Origin: Taeniopygia guttata | Taxonomy: Eukaryota > Chordata > Aves > Passeriformes > Estrildidae | NCBI RefSeq assembly: GCF_048771995.1 | Contig: NC_133032.1 | Coordinates: 16,310,501-16,374,500, forward strand | Direction: 5' to 3' | DNA length: 64,000 bases | Shown here: positions 11,963 to 24,567 of the stretch, in pieces | Layout: every line of letters starts with the position of its first letter | Numbering within the stretch: the first letter of the stretch is position 1 | Program-made: the position numbers and the translations under genes | Notes under the pieces: generated by a model | What the model was told of the DNA's origin: nothing | Seen by the model: only the letters and a program-made list of their open reading frames with translations | The model's database searches: none

Positions 11963-14181
11963 GTTATTTTCTAAGTGTTGTTGGAACAGCAATAATTTGT
12001 GTGGGTTTTTTCTACTGGTAAGTCATGCATAGCATGCTGAAAACGAGGGGGGTTGTATAAAATCCACACACTCCAAAGCAAAGTGATTTTTATAGCATGC
12101 TGCTTATGGCATAGAGGAAATCACTTATTTGTGTTAGCAACTAAAATAAAATTTAAGTTGTCTACAATTTAACATATATCTAGCCAGGCTTTTATGGGTA
12201 ACAATGTTGGTATTCAAAGCACATAGACTAAAATTATGCATGCCCAATTATTTAAGAACCAACTTTGCTCTGAATCGAATTTTCCAAACATAGTAGCTAG
12301 AAATCAAATGGTATAACTTACTTCTATGTCACAAAGGTTTGTAATGAAAAGGAAAGGAGGGATAAAAAAAGCACAAAACATAAAAGAATGAGTCAAAATT
12401 GGATCTTGCCCTGAAAAATATCCAGAGTGTAATAATTGGTTTTAGTATAAATTGAGATTAGAATCTCTCCCAGATTGTGCAAGAAATTGGCCCAGGAGAT
12501 GAGAAATATAATTCTAACTCATTCCATGGCCATATGATAACTCTGTTGAGCTGCACAAGAAGCTTGCTATGCATTATGTAATGCACATCTATACAAAAAG
12601 TTTTAGTACAGCTGATATTTCATAAGGGAGATTGAATTAAATTAAATATCTTTATTTCTTTTTTAATTCAATGAAATATCTGGGTAGAAGGGAACCGGCA
12701 CAATCTCTTTTCCAAACAGCTCTCAGATGCTGAATAATGCTGATGGGATGCAAGGAAACTGAGCTGGAAGGATAGATGTATGCATTCTTTTTTTAGAATG
12801 TGAAGAGTAAACAAGTTAGTACTTTAATTTCATATCATCTTAGGTCAATGGGTTAATTCTTTTGAGACACACATTGGCACTGAAAAACACACAGTGCCTG
12901 TCTGAGCTGGGTAGCAGAAGGAATGAGACTTATTAACATGTAAATAGATTTATCTGAGCACTAAAATGAATATGCTAAATAAATAGCTGTGTCAGAGAAA
13001 ATTATTGTAACAAGTGGACCCAGAAGACAAAGGATCACCTGATTAAGATGTTCAGAGTCAGCTTTCAAACACAATTAGAGATTATGGGAAGTAAATGGTG
13101 GGACATCAGTAATTTATGTAAGAGAAAAGAACAGCAATAATTGCAGATGTCAAAAAAAGGCTCTAGTTAGGCAAGAAAGACACATGCAGGAAGAGCTCAA
13201 ACTAAAAATATGTTCAAGATTGGCAACAAAATGGGAATGTGGAAATTTAGAATATATTTTCAGTTATTTCATCACAGAAGTCTGCACACTGGCTGCACCA
13301 GCTAAATTTTCTGGCATCTGCACAAATATTGCTGTTATCATGTCCTTGAGGAAGGAAGTGGAAAGAAGAGCTTGTAAAGAGACAGATATCTGAAAAACCC
13401 ATGCTTGCTGGTATCCTGAGGAAAGGAGAGTATGTACACCCTGTAACCATGGGTCAGTTACCCCCAGTGGTTTCCTTTCTACAAAGAAGTAGCAGATAGA
13501 GCTGCAGGAAGCTGGACAGGGCAGTAGAGTCCTCTGAGACCAACGGAAGCACCCAGATTTCTGCCATGCCAAGAGCCAGGTGTGACAGCCCAGGCTGCCT
13601 CTGCCAGCAGGTGCTTCACCATGGTGAGGGTGAAGGCACTGGTAAATTTGCAGTTGAACACTTTTCCATCATAGAAAAGCCATCTAGAGGTCTAATATCA
13701 AGCAGATTATAGTAAAGGCATGCTAAAATAATAGTCTTTATTGCCTATGGCATATTTTTCCCCTTTAAGAAATGTACATCAGAGACCTAAGAACATAAGT
13801 GGCATGGACCTATAAATGTAAATAGTATAAGCAACAAGGTAAAGAAAGTAAATCTAAGGAGCTTCAGAGCTAAGCTTACAGTAGAAAAAAAAAGAAGGAA
13901 GCATGTCCGATGAAGAAAGATGAGGCACTTATTCCAGAAATGGAAAAATGCCAAGCTGAGAGTTGCCACAACAGGCATTGGAAGACTTCAAATGAAAAGC
14001 TCTGGGAAGCATGGCAATTACTGTGCCTTGGTTCATCTCCCATGCTGCACATTTTAGAAAGCTAAATGCCTATCACGTGTTTCTTGAATAGCACTCCTCG
14101 TCACAGAGTTCCAGAACTGTTTCTAACAAGAAAACTCAGAAATAGGCTCATAGGCTTATTAAATCATCAATTCTGCTTGAT
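11963..14181. other. Noncoding stretch with one GC-richer patch
   Basis: Mostly AT-rich unique sequence. About 13,260-13,680 is less AT-rich, and several overlapping minus-strand frames stay open there for 60-102 codons. None resembles a family I know and no splice chain is evident. It could be a decayed repeat that I do not recognise. Confidence 0.4.
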
Positions 14182-14232
14182 AAAAAAAAAAAAAAATCAA
14201 AAACAAAGCAAACAAAAAACTCATCAAAAAAC
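14182..14232. repeat. A-rich low-complexity tract
   Basis: A15 at 14182-14196 is followed by A-rich (CAAA)n-like sequence. It may be a decayed poly(A) tail, but no retrocopy body could be recognised upstream. Confidence 0.75.
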
Positions 14233-15241
14233 TATGTTCATGACATCAAGTCATTTTATTTTAGTTCAAAAAATACTGCATAAGCTCTTAGAAATCAAAA
14301 TATAAAGTCCTTGGAAACAAACCTAATTTCAGTTTTGTGAAGGTCAATATTTTATGAAGTAGAATTTTAAATACATTTGGGGCATTTGAGTTTTCTCCTT
14401 CATGTCTTTTGTATTTAATTTTAAATAACATACTGATAGTAAAGTTAATAGTTAAGAACTTTTCCATTAATGTTAGAAGTATAATGGTACTGGGCCAAAA
14501 CAGTTCCACAGATGACAATCTATATGGTAGACTTTAATACTCGATTAGAACATATTATCAAGAGAGCTCCCAGGAAATTGCTCAGAAAATAGAACAGTGA
14601 TTTTCTTCAGTTTTTGACTTATCATATAGTACTCAATTATATTTTATAGTTAGACACTTAGAATAGGAAAGCTTTAGTCTTCCAAAATTATCTTTGTTCT
14701 TTGAAAGATGTTGTTTTGCCAATAGAAGATGATCAGAATGCTTCTGTAAGGAATGAGAAGATGAATTAACACATTTTGATAATTTGTTATATGACATAAT
14801 GATTTAAATGTTTTCTTTCTTGAACAATGAAGAAAATAAACTCTTATTTACTCTAGTGATGATTAATAGAAGATATTTCAAAAATATTTCTCATAGATGA
14901 GTAATGAAGATGAAAGAGTTTACAAAACAGTTTAAGAGGTGAGTGTGATAGGGTAGCAGGACTGCCATATGAGGTCTAGCTCTTTCCCTAGAAATCACAT
15001 CCAAATGGAGGACTAGCCCAGACTACATTTTTAAACTGCTCATAGACATTCTTCAGATTGCCACCATTTCAGACAGTCCCTTACAAAGTAAACACATAAA
15101 CCTAAGAACTGATTCTTTGTGGTGCATCATTTACCTGCTGATCCATAGGAGAAATTGAAGGCCCTAGATATTTCAGGATCATTCATCTTCCATTATTAAA
15201 TCTTTCTGATATTCTTTGATGTCTTCCTGGATTTGGCTATC
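14233..15241. other. Noncoding stretch
   Basis: AT-rich sequence. A donor-like site GAG|GTGAGT lies near 14,938, but every frame of the short segment between it and the nearest acceptor contains a stop. Confidence 0.45.
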
Positions 15242-16300
15242 CTAAATAATGGTGAATTTCCTCATATTCCTCTTTACCAGATCATGAATCCACACAAAAT
15301 ACCTGTTGTAATGTAGTTGTCTGGAACATACATTTGATCCGCTCATTATGTCACTAAAAGATTCATAAATAGAGAAGAAATCTGTTCCTGACATGTATTG
15401 GGTCAACAGACTACTGTTTTTATGCAATGAGCTAACTGCTCCATAACTTTTGCTTTTATAGCCAGATGGAAAAAGAACTGATGGAATTTGTGGCAGGAAG
15501 AATGCTAACCAGGCATTCATTTTGTTACAGATGTCAAAGACAGAGGTGCTTCTAGGTTATTTTCAGATTAATATTTTTAGTGTTTACAGAGTCAAACACA
15601 GAGACGTTTCTAGGTTATTTTCAGTTTAAAAACTGCAGTGATTGATTTAAAGTACTGCTATACTTACAACTAAAAGCTATTTGACTATGATCTGTGTCAA
15701 AGAAAAATGCCATTGTCTGGCTTTCCATTTAAAGAAAGATTTAATTATGCTTCAAGGTTCAGAATATTTTAGATGCAGCAAACATTTCCTACGTTCCTAC
15801 ATTCCTGGATTTCTGATTGTACTGCACCTGTTAAGCAGCTTGCATATCTAGTATAACTGAACATGGAGGGATTGTCTATATCATCAGCACTGGGGAGAGG
15901 CAAACTTTCTAAATGGGTCAGCCTTGCTTTCAGTCCATAGTCCTCCAACGACTGGGACATATGGAGCATATTGGTTTGCTCTAGGGATCCTAAAGAATCC
16001 TGTAATATCTTGCATAGCTGCTTTGAGATGGCTTCGTGGACACTGCTAGGAAAATTCTCAGGATGTCTTCTGGGTAGCATTGTCATTCAGAGGCTTTGCT
16101 GGACATAACCACTGAATTTGAGACCCCTCAGGTGATTGGCTGAGATACTGGCTCCTTATCTCAGCAGCATTCCAAACCAGTGGGATTGATGTATGCTTGG
16201 CTATATCTGCTGCATGCCACTGGGTAAGAAGCATAGGCATAAGGTAATAGTACACCTTTTTAAGCAAAGAAAACAACATTATCTCCAGATCAGTAGTCAT
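15242..16300 (-). pseudogene. Unrecognised coding-like remnant, frame-broken
   Basis: The minus strand has three open stretches in succession. 16300-16058 gives a hydrophobic start (LEIMLFSLLKKVYYYLMPML) then QWHAADIAKHTSIPLVWNAA. 16086-15769, in another frame, contains HPENFPSSVHEAISKQL, LGSLEQTNML and LESLPLPSADDIDNPSM. 15520-15242 contains NAWLAFFLPQIPSVLFPSGY and SGTDFFSIYESF. The residue mix is protein-like in all three, and the first two overlap by about 29 bp. This pattern fits a single coding sequence broken by a frameshift and by the stop-rich 15,525-15,768 segment. I do not recognise the protein. Alternatives are a decayed retrocopy, a decayed transposon gene, the 3' UTR of a minus-strand transcript, or chance. 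Confidence 0.3.
15541..15624. repeat. Short direct duplication, 58-bp period
   Basis: A 26-bp segment (CAGAGGTGCTTCTAGGTTAT + TTTCAG) at 15541-15566 recurs at 15599-15624 with 23/26 identity. It lies inside the stop-rich gap of the coding-like remnant. Confidence 0.8.
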
Positions 16301-16329
16301 CAGTCCTGCTATACATAGTCACTTGAGAA
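16290..16329 (-). other. Candidate terminal coding segment, minus strand
   Basis: An acceptor with a good pyrimidine tract (TTTTCTCTGTTCTTGGCAG) points leftward and ends at 16330. Continuing from the 17,081-17,142 candidate exon (exit phase 2), the frame reads S-SQVTMYSRTDDY and then stops at 16292-16290. The phase match is seen; that it is a real C-terminus is inference only. Sequence further left would then be 3' UTR, which sits awkwardly with the coding-like remnant there. Confidence 0.15.
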
Positions 16330-17080
16330 CTGCCAAGAACAGAGAAAATCTTTTCCCCCAATTTGTATTACTCACTGTCTATTTTGTGAAGCAGTTGATA
16401 CAGGAAAATAAAACTTGATTATTTAAATGCACTGATAACCATCTTTTTCCTTTCTAGCATGACATAAAACATGGCAAGGAGATATGTTGATTCTTGCAGG
16501 AATCAGAAGTAATTTTAGAAAACAGAATTAAATTATCACAGTTCCTGAGGCATACACAGTACCAGTGCTTGCATGGCTCGCTTCATGTCACACCCTAGAA
16601 CTGCACTGAGACATTTACTTTAAATGTCAATGAGGTTCTGAAAACAATCTAAGTTGATTGCTGAAAATTAGCTAAACTTTCTTTATTCTTGTGGCTTGCA
16701 GTTCTAGAAATGAAATCAGAAATGTTTTATGTTGTAACTGGTTGAGCAAACTAGAGATTGATGTGGTTTTGTGGTTTCCTTAGTTGTACCAGGAACTAAC
16801 CAAAATACCCACTGGTCTTCTTGCCGTGCCATTCTCTGTATTTCTGCACATTACAATATGGAAAGGGAACCTCTAAAACACTCAGAATTGCTTTTTGTTT
16901 GTTTGTTTCTAATTTCATTGCATTTTGCTTCACTTTTACAGTGGACTTCAAGTTTGCACTGTATAGATAATTTAAATGTCATTATTGAGTCATAATCAAA
17001 CTTGCATCATAGAACTATAAGATGTTAAACATAACCTCAGAGCACAGTTAAGACAAAAGCATTACTTCTCAAACCCTTAC
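16330..17080. other. Noncoding spacer
   Basis: AT-rich sequence with a short (GTTT)3 patch near 16,893-16,907. No gene was recognised. Confidence 0.45.
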
Positions 17081-17142
17081 CTCTTAACCTTATGGTATCT
17101 TGTTTTGAATTTAATGGCACCTTCCTCATGCAAGTAGAACAT
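17081..17142 (-). other. Candidate 62-bp exon, minus strand
   Basis: Read on the minus strand, a strong acceptor (TTCTTTCTTCTATTTCAG) precedes 62 bp that end at a strong donor AAGAG|GTAAGG. Two frames are open. One begins MFYLHEEGAIKFKTRYHKVK and exits in phase 2. The other begins CSTCMRKVPL. The first joins in phase to the segment at 16,329 and from the candidate exons at 25,046-25,074 and 44,564-44,765. No family was recognised. Both splice sites are well above average, but pseudo-exons of this size are common. Confidence 0.25.
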
Positions 17143-17936
17143 CTGAAATAGAAGAAAGAAAACAAAATTAAATTTTGCCCCTGCAAATAATTTTGGTAGA
17201 AAAGATATTTCCAGTCACAAGTATTAAAATAACCAAGTAAATTGTAGGTGAATTGAAAATTGTTTAATGTTCAAAATACTCTTGGTTAATGAGAGGTTAG
17301 TCTTGGAAAGCATTGCTGAAGTCTTGCCCTGTCTAATTCCTCCCCAGGCCTTTGCTGTTAGTTATGGGATAATAGGCTAATGTGAACTGTTGGTCTGAAC
17401 TAATGTGGTTCCTTGAGAGAGGAAAGAGAACTTCAATGTTAAGCTGAAAGAAATAAAAGAATCAAGAAGGAGAGTGTGAAGAAAATGCAACTCAATCATA
17501 CCTCCTGACTTTGGAAACAAAATCTGGGATACTTCAGAAAGAAACAAAAATATGTGAATCAGTCCATTACTAAGAGGACTTCAGAAAAGGATTTTAGATA
17601 GAAGGTAAAAAAAGAAACAAAGATAACATATCTATGAAGAGCCTGGATTAGACATAATAAAATCTTCTAGGATTATGAATTTAGTTTAGGATGACACTGG
17701 TACTTTCCTTAAGGGTCAGAATTTCATATTAGATACATATAAAATTTCTTACAATGTCAAGTTATGCTGAAATAAAGAACCAATCAAAATGCTTGCTATG
17801 CCACCCATGGACATTTGTCAGGGCTAGAAGAGCATCTCCTATTCATATGAAAGATCTTGTTTTTAAAGGTCTTGTTTAATACTTTTTAAATACTGTAGCA
17901 GGTATTCCTTTCCAGATACAGTGGGATGATCTGATT
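17143..17936. other. Noncoding stretch
   Basis: AT-rich unique sequence with no recognised feature. Confidence 0.45.
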
Positions 17937-18449
17937 TTAGTTCACTTTAAATTTTGTAGCAGAAACGTTCTCTCCTATCCCAGTACTGTTTCCTAAGCGA
18001 TCAGCATTCACACCTGCTCCTTCCCATTGCCCACACAGTCCTGCCTGATGATTTGACTTTTTCATTGTCTCTTGGTCCTCTCTGCCACCAAAAGAAATGG
18101 TAGAAAGGTATTGTTGCTTACTGATATGACATTGGCCAGAGATGCACCTGGATTGAAGTGCCTTTATCAGGACATTAAGAAGACTGTAGCTTATCAGCAT
18201 TGCTCCTGCACTGAGGTCCTGTGGCTCAGGAGGGGTCTCTTCCTGGACAAAGATGGAACCTGCCATCCCTTCCCTAAAATAGCAACTTTTTGAATTATGA
18301 AGGTTTGGTGAGTTGACACCACTCCCATGATTAACATGCCACTTACATGAAAAAAATAACACCTGCACCCCAAATATTCTAGTCAGTGCATAGGAGCTGA
18401 GGCAGAGCACTGGTGCACACTTCTGAAGAACAGATAATTTGCACCTCAT
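17937..18449 (-). other. Longest open frame in the window (170 codons), unrecognised
   Basis: An ATG-initiated minus-strand frame runs 170 codons with a mildly hydrophobic N-terminal third. It shows no signal peptide of clear form, no repeats and no motif I can assign. The local base composition is less AT-rich than the surroundings, which lowers stop frequency and makes chance openness more likely. No convincing promoter or splice context is seen. It may be a decayed repeat, an unspliced small gene or chance. I lean to chance. Confidence 0.12.
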
Positions 18450-21400
18450 CGGTCTGGACTAGAAGCTGCACAAAACAGGTCAGACAGCACTGACTCTTCT
18501 GCACAGACCCCAGCTGTGTTGGGCTGTCCTGGCTTTTTTGACTGTATACAATTCAAAATATGGTTTCAAGGATTAGGATTTTTTTTTTTTTTCCTCCTCA
18601 GGAGGTTTCTGTCTCCTTTTCAAAGAAGGTAACAAACAACAGCATTTATGCAGGTAAAATTCTCTTAATTGCTGTACAAAATTTATTTTTCTTATGCGGA
18701 ATTTCTGACACTACAACATCTCCCTCTAACCTGAGTTAATTTATATTTAAAATTTTGGGTTGGCTTTTCAACCTTCTAAAATATTCATTAATGGCTTTAT
18801 TTAGTTTTTCAAATTATGTTAATAAACCAGAACAGTTTATTTGTATTTGTTAGCATAAAATCTTTAGCAAACCAACAACAAATTAAATGTTATTAATAAA
18901 TAAATAGCATATTTTATGAAGTTAATCTGACTTAATATGTTTCTTTGTCACTGAGCAAAATTTGACTAACTCAAACAGTAAACATTTTCCACTAATCTTT
19001 TTTTACATATATACAACTTTAAAACTAGCTCCTTTGCAACTTAATAAAGTTAATAAACTTTTCTTTGTAAAATTAACAATTCTATTTTCTATTTTTAAGC
19101 CTTTCATTTGCTTTCCTCTACCCTGAAAATCTACAAAGTCTTGATTTTTAATGTTTGCCCTTTCATCCACTTTAACTATTTTTTAAAAACTTGTTTCAGC
19201 TCCACCTCTGTTTTCACTTCCTTTTAGTAATGCCTGAGTTCTTGTAATGGTGTGTTTCCATCCCAGGTGCACTTCCACGCGCCAAGCCTGGCTCAGACGT
19301 GTGGTTAATTGGCTGTGCAGGTGTATCCATGTGGAGTCACACACTGTTCCAAATCAACAAGCTTTGTAGAATGGTCAAATTACTCAGTCCAAAGGGAAAA
19401 TATATTTTAGAAGGGAAAATATAGTTGAGAAGTGACCATTATAGAAGTATATAAGGGTTTTAAAGCTGAATTATTGCTGCTTTTGAATTACTGTGTGAAC
19501 AGTGAGTTTTGTGATCTGACTCCTGGTCCTCAGGTGATAAAGCACCCTGTAGCATTTTTTGGAATAAATTTAATTTCATTCCAGGTGTGAATGTTTCAGC
19601 CAACTGTATGGCAGATGTTTCAGACTGGCCACTATGAAACTGAACTGTAATTAAAATTTCTTTTTCCACATGAGCAAGAATTTAAAAAAGAAAGGTACTT
19701 TTAACTCTGGAAAGTTAGGCTAGGGGAAAACCGAGTACTGTTTTTTCTATCTTATTTGTGCATTCCTTGCTCATGTCTTAATTCGTAAAGATAAAAAAAA
19801 CCAACTTCTTTGTTCCAAGGTAAATAAAACTGGGAAGCTCTGTCTCTGTTTTGTATGGGGTTGTTTTGGTGGGTTTTTTTTTTAATTTTGTTTTTGTTTT
19901 GATTTTTTTCCTCTTGTAAAACAAGTAGAAAAGGAGCAGAAGCACAATCAGGTCAGGATGGTATAACCAAATCAGAAATCTCAATTGCTTTGCTTTGCAT
20001 GGGTCTAATGTATGCTACACATGGATTGAAGCAAAGAATCTTCTTTGTCTTTCTCAGACATGCCAATACATGTTAGGACAGTTGTAGAGTACATACTGCA
20101 AAAGGGTAAACAGCAAACAAAAAGTGGGTAGACTTGCTTGTTTGGTATGTGTGAGGTACAGCATAAACACCCCAGCACTCACATTAGACACGTTTTCCCT
20201 CTGCTCATTTGCATTTGTTTTCAGCTAGAACGCTCTGTGCAAATGTGGCTAAAAACATTAGAATTAAAAAACGCAAACAGTTTTATTCAAATACCATCTC
20301 TATATACAAGCACCTAAGAAGGCATCTAGCATATAATGAATTGCTGTTTCCTACAATTATTCCTGTAGCCCAATTTATTTGCAGGAATTCAAAGACTAGT
20401 AAAATATTAAAACAATTACAGAATTATGGAACCATTCCTCCACTCCTGACACCCTTTTATGACTCTTAAACCCCTGTCTTTTGTTTGAACAAATGTAGAA
20501 AAAGATTGCTTAAAATGAGAACATGTGAAAGGGTTTGAGCTTGCTCCACTGAATGAAACAGAATGCAAGAATTTCAGAAATGGTTCTGAGGTGGAGTGGC
20601 ACCTCTTCAACCAATTCTGCACTGAGCCAGGCCTGTTTGTGTACTCCAGCTGCCACTCAACAGGAGCACTGTGGCTTGCTTGGAAGCCCTTGAGTGTGCA
20701 GCAGCATAGCCATGACCCAGAATGGTTTGTATTTATTTACATATATTTTGTGATTATGATGATGATTGTAAAATGAAGGTGCTCTAGCCTATGGACTTCT
20801 ATAGCACACTTTAAACAACTAAAAATCTTTATTCAGTCTGGTCATTGTCCATTTATATTTTCTGTCTTGAGGGACTTTTATTTTAAATATTATTACAACT
20901 ACACTCACTTTGGACAATAATTGCCATGGGAATATATTTTATACAGAACAGAAAATACACCTTTGCCTAAGCTTTCCTCTCTAGTACAAGGCCTACCCCT
21001 CATTTAGCCTTGTTTTGAATAAATGTGATGTCATTGTTTAAGAGACAACACTTTTCACAAGACAGAACTGGTCATGATGCTTATTGACAGAAAAAGAAGT
21101 AGTAGCTAATGTTATCCTAATTATTTAAAACTCTTTTGAGTTGTCTTTATTCCAAATTGATTGAAATAAACTTAAGTAAGTAGTTTCATCTGGCTTTGGA
21201 TCATGTTATAAACCTTTAACTTACACACACAGGCAGGAGTTCCCCATGTATGCTGAAGTCTGTTGGCACTTTTTCCTTGTTACTCAAGAAAGTAGGATAA
21301 TTGTGAGGATTTTTTTCCCCTCATAATTAGAAGGAACAAATTAACTGCTGGATTGTAAATTATCTCCTTTTGGCCTTTGTCTGCAACAATACCTCTAACT

Positions 21401-21548
21401 TTAATGGATGTTCTACCATTACATTGCAATAATTGAAGAATGACATATATTAATGGGTGAATGATGTCCAGCCACCAATTCCATTACTGTACTGCTCTCA
21501 TGTCCTCTGCAGGAGTTAAAAGATTAACCCACACCTGCGTCACTAGGG
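18450..21548. other. Noncoding stretch with small simple repeats
   Basis: Contents: T14 at 18579-18592 followed by CCTCCTCAGGAGG. A 19-bp unit (AAGGGAAAATATATTTTAG / AAGGGAAAATATAGTTGAG) is tandemly duplicated at 19392-19429. A T-rich tract lies at 19874-19909, and a perfect POU octamer ATTTGCAT at 20207-20214. No gene was recognised. Confidence 0.5.
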
Positions 21549-21572
21549 AAAAAAAAAAAAAAAAAAAAAAAA
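21549..21572. repeat. A24 homopolymer
   Basis: An uninterrupted run of 24 A. No retrotransposon body or target-site duplication was recognised next to it, so its origin is unclear. Confidence 0.95.
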
Positions 21573-22241
21573 GATAAGTATTCACATTAAATAAACAAGG
21601 GAGGAAATTGTTCAGCCCATTGTCCTGGAAGCCACATACTATAGTAATCACTGTCAATGCAGTGTTCAATTTCAGTGTTTTATATATAAAAACTTAATAC
21701 AGAAAATCTGTTTTTATGGCTGATATATTCTGATTTTGCAGGTTTGTTTCTTCTGAAATCTTTAACCAGTTTTTTTTTTCTTACTTCCATGTGTTATACA
21801 GTTCTACATAAGTAAGTTTTGACAGGATTCAAAACTTGGTTTTGAACATGTTAGGTTAAACAGAGTTCCTTAAGCAGACTTTCTCAAAATTAAGAGTTCT
21901 AGCCAATCTATATCTTCAGAGTGAAAAAATAAATATTATCATAATATTTAGGTCTAACTCAAATGCTAACACCTGATGCTACAGGAAGGCCACACAACTA
22001 CAAAGGCACTTTCTGTTTGGCAAGTGAGATATACAGTGGGTTTTCTTCACCCTGAAGCTGTGCTATCCATAGAAACACTCAGCCAGGATTGCTCTATACC
22101 TAGTAAGAAAAGACCTTAACCTAAAGGGCTTGGCTGGAACAGTGTAGGCATTGATCTAGAGATTCATCTCAGCTTCCTTGTACTGTGGTCCTTTGTGATA
22201 ATGTGGATGTTGGCAGAATTATTCTGAGAGTTTGGACCATT
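21573..22241. other. Noncoding spacer
   Basis: Unique AT-rich sequence with nothing recognised. Confidence 0.45.
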
Positions 22242-22265
22242 CCCCCCCCCCCCCTTTTTTTTTTT
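22242..22265. repeat. C13T11 homopyrimidine tract
   Basis: Thirteen C run directly into eleven T, so the strand is purely pyrimidine across 24 bp. Such tracts are mutable and can favour triplex-type structure. Confidence 0.95.
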
Positions 22266-24567
22266 CTGATGTTCTAGGGTGCTAAACATGATGTTGAGAC
22301 AATGTTTATTGACAGAAAAAGCAAGTAATAATATGAAGGATTAGTCGGCAAGAATCTTGTGATGGGGGAAATTACAGCTTCTAAAATTTAAGCTCATACA
22401 TGGAGACCTGGTATTGCAGAATGAAGATTGATAGCAACTTGAATAACAAAGTAGAACAACAAAAGGACAAACATCATATGGACTACAACAGCTCAAATGA
22501 TAATTTTAGCACGTAAGGAGAACATAAAGGTACTGGAAAGGGAAAAAAGATGAAGGGATAGAATGGCTTTCCCCTCTTCCCTCTCCTCTGTCCTGCTCTG
22601 GGCCCTGGCAGCAGCAATACACCTGCTGTTGGTCATTATCAGGCTTTTCCAGATGCTCAGGATTTCTCTAATACTCTTCCTTCATTCACTTTGCAATCAA
22701 AAGACTAGAAACTGGCCATACTGGAGGTTGTACAGATAAGAAGTATTTGAATACTTTTCAAGTAAAAAATTACAAGAGTGATTTAAGGGCTGAAAAATAA
22801 TAGCAAAGCTTTAATGAAGTTCACTTTGTTTAGCTCTTAAAAGATGAGGCAAATAGCTCATTTGATCACAATCTATTGGAAAAATTACAGAAGACACGCA
22901 AATTTTAGAAAATGGATATTCAGCCAACTGCTGCAATACGAAATAAGAAATTGTAGCTAGGGCAGAAATTAAAGGTAAGCTTTTAATGGCTACAGTGATT
23001 AATGAGCTGGTAACCAAAGGCTGTGGCTACCAGTATTTCCAGTGATCATTTACTATTAGAAATTATCAAATCAGGAATGGGTATTTCAGGAAAGGTGCAC
23101 TCTGATGCAAGCACAACTGTTGAAACTGTTTAATTCCTATTGAAACAGGAATTAAACTACTCTAGTCTTCTGTTCCCTGACATTGAGACTAGATGAGGAC
23201 ATTTGTCCCTACATCCTTAAAGATGCCCAACATTTCAGGTAAAACAAGCCACAGAGCTTCCTACAGAGGCATGCAAGGATCATGAGACATACCTTCTCAT
23301 CATGACATGAGATGAGATATACCTGGAATTTGATGAAATTTCAGACTTTCTCTGTCATGTGGTGGGTCCAAGCACAGGACAGGACATGCTAACAGTCTTG
23401 TTGAGTGACCCAGAATTCCTATAACATAACCAAGATGCCCTTGCTATAGGGCTGAGGGACTGGTTTTTGTAATGAGATTGATGCATATCATGCTTTGGAA
23501 GGCTGTGGCTTCCTCAGGAGCCTGGGGTACATCAGGGCATGAGCAACATGCTCTGAGTTACCACCTGCTTGCCTTTGAGGTGGGTAGAAGGTGCAACTTG
23601 CATTGATTTCACTGATGAAGTGTGCATGGGGAACTCCTGCCTGTAGTTATGAGGGTAAGGATTCAGGATTCCTTTCTTAATTCCATCACTGATTTATTGC
23701 AGCAGACAGGTAATTAGATGTGCTTTGAAGAGGCATTCTGAGATTAGTCCTAAAAATAGTTACTGTGTGAAAAGTTTTCTATTATTGTGTATCAGTAGTA
23801 TTTATGATCAATGTGTCTGTAAGTGATTCTGTTCTAGTCTAGATTTTGAGTGAAGCTGCTGCAATGGCTGATGCACGTTTTAGAAGCTGAAGAGCAACAG
23901 TATCTCAAAACTGCATAAAGAGTTGGACTGAGATTTTTGTAAGTGAAGCATATTTTGCCTGGAAAGATGTTGAAGCAGCCTTGTTCCAGTAAAGACTTGA
24001 TGTTGGAAGACTCAAAGCACTCAAAAAGAAGCAAGCATTTTATGAAATTATTAAAAGCAAACTCCATTGTCAATATACAGTTTATAATTTCCCTGTTATT
24101 GATTAATTTTTCTTATACATCTTCTTTACCCAAATCACCTACTAGCTTTTCTGACTCAGTAGTGGTTTTTTTCCCCCAGTTTTGCTGTTTCCAGCACAAT
24201 TCCCAAGTTTTTGGTGCACTTCCTTGTAGTAGACTCCAGAGAGACAAAAGTAACACATGAAAGTAGGAGCATAAAATCCAAACTGTTCCACTACCCACCG
24301 TATGAAAAGTAAGACATAAGGAGCGAGGACTGATGTAGCAGCTTTTAACAAGTAAGGTCGAGCTCTTTGTTAGCAACCAACCTGTTGTAGGACAGTAATA
24401 GAAGATTAGATAATGTGGTATCTCTCTTGTATGTTATCTTTGTCTTGTGTGTTACTCAGAGGAAATAATGATAGTAGATGTAGCAGGAGGACACATTTCC
24501 TGACATGAGCTTAGAGCCAGTGAGCCCAAAGAGTCCCAAATGGAAAAGAGAGGGATGATTTGTACTG
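22266..24567. other. Noncoding stretch
   Basis: The 16-mer TTATTGACAGAAAAAG near 22,307 also occurs near 21,081. A donor-like AAAG|GTAAGC lies near 22,975, but the upstream segment has stops in all frames. No gene was recognised. Confidence 0.45.

Noticed and set aside
14895..14938. Exon-like segment ending at GAG|GTGAGT
   Set aside because: All three frames contain stops over a very short length.
21549..21572. A24 as the tail of a retrocopy
   Set aside because: No recognisable body or target-site duplication on either side.
24113..24376. Overlapping plus and minus frames of 69-105 codons
   Set aside because: Three frames are open together and none shows a family pattern, which points to chance.
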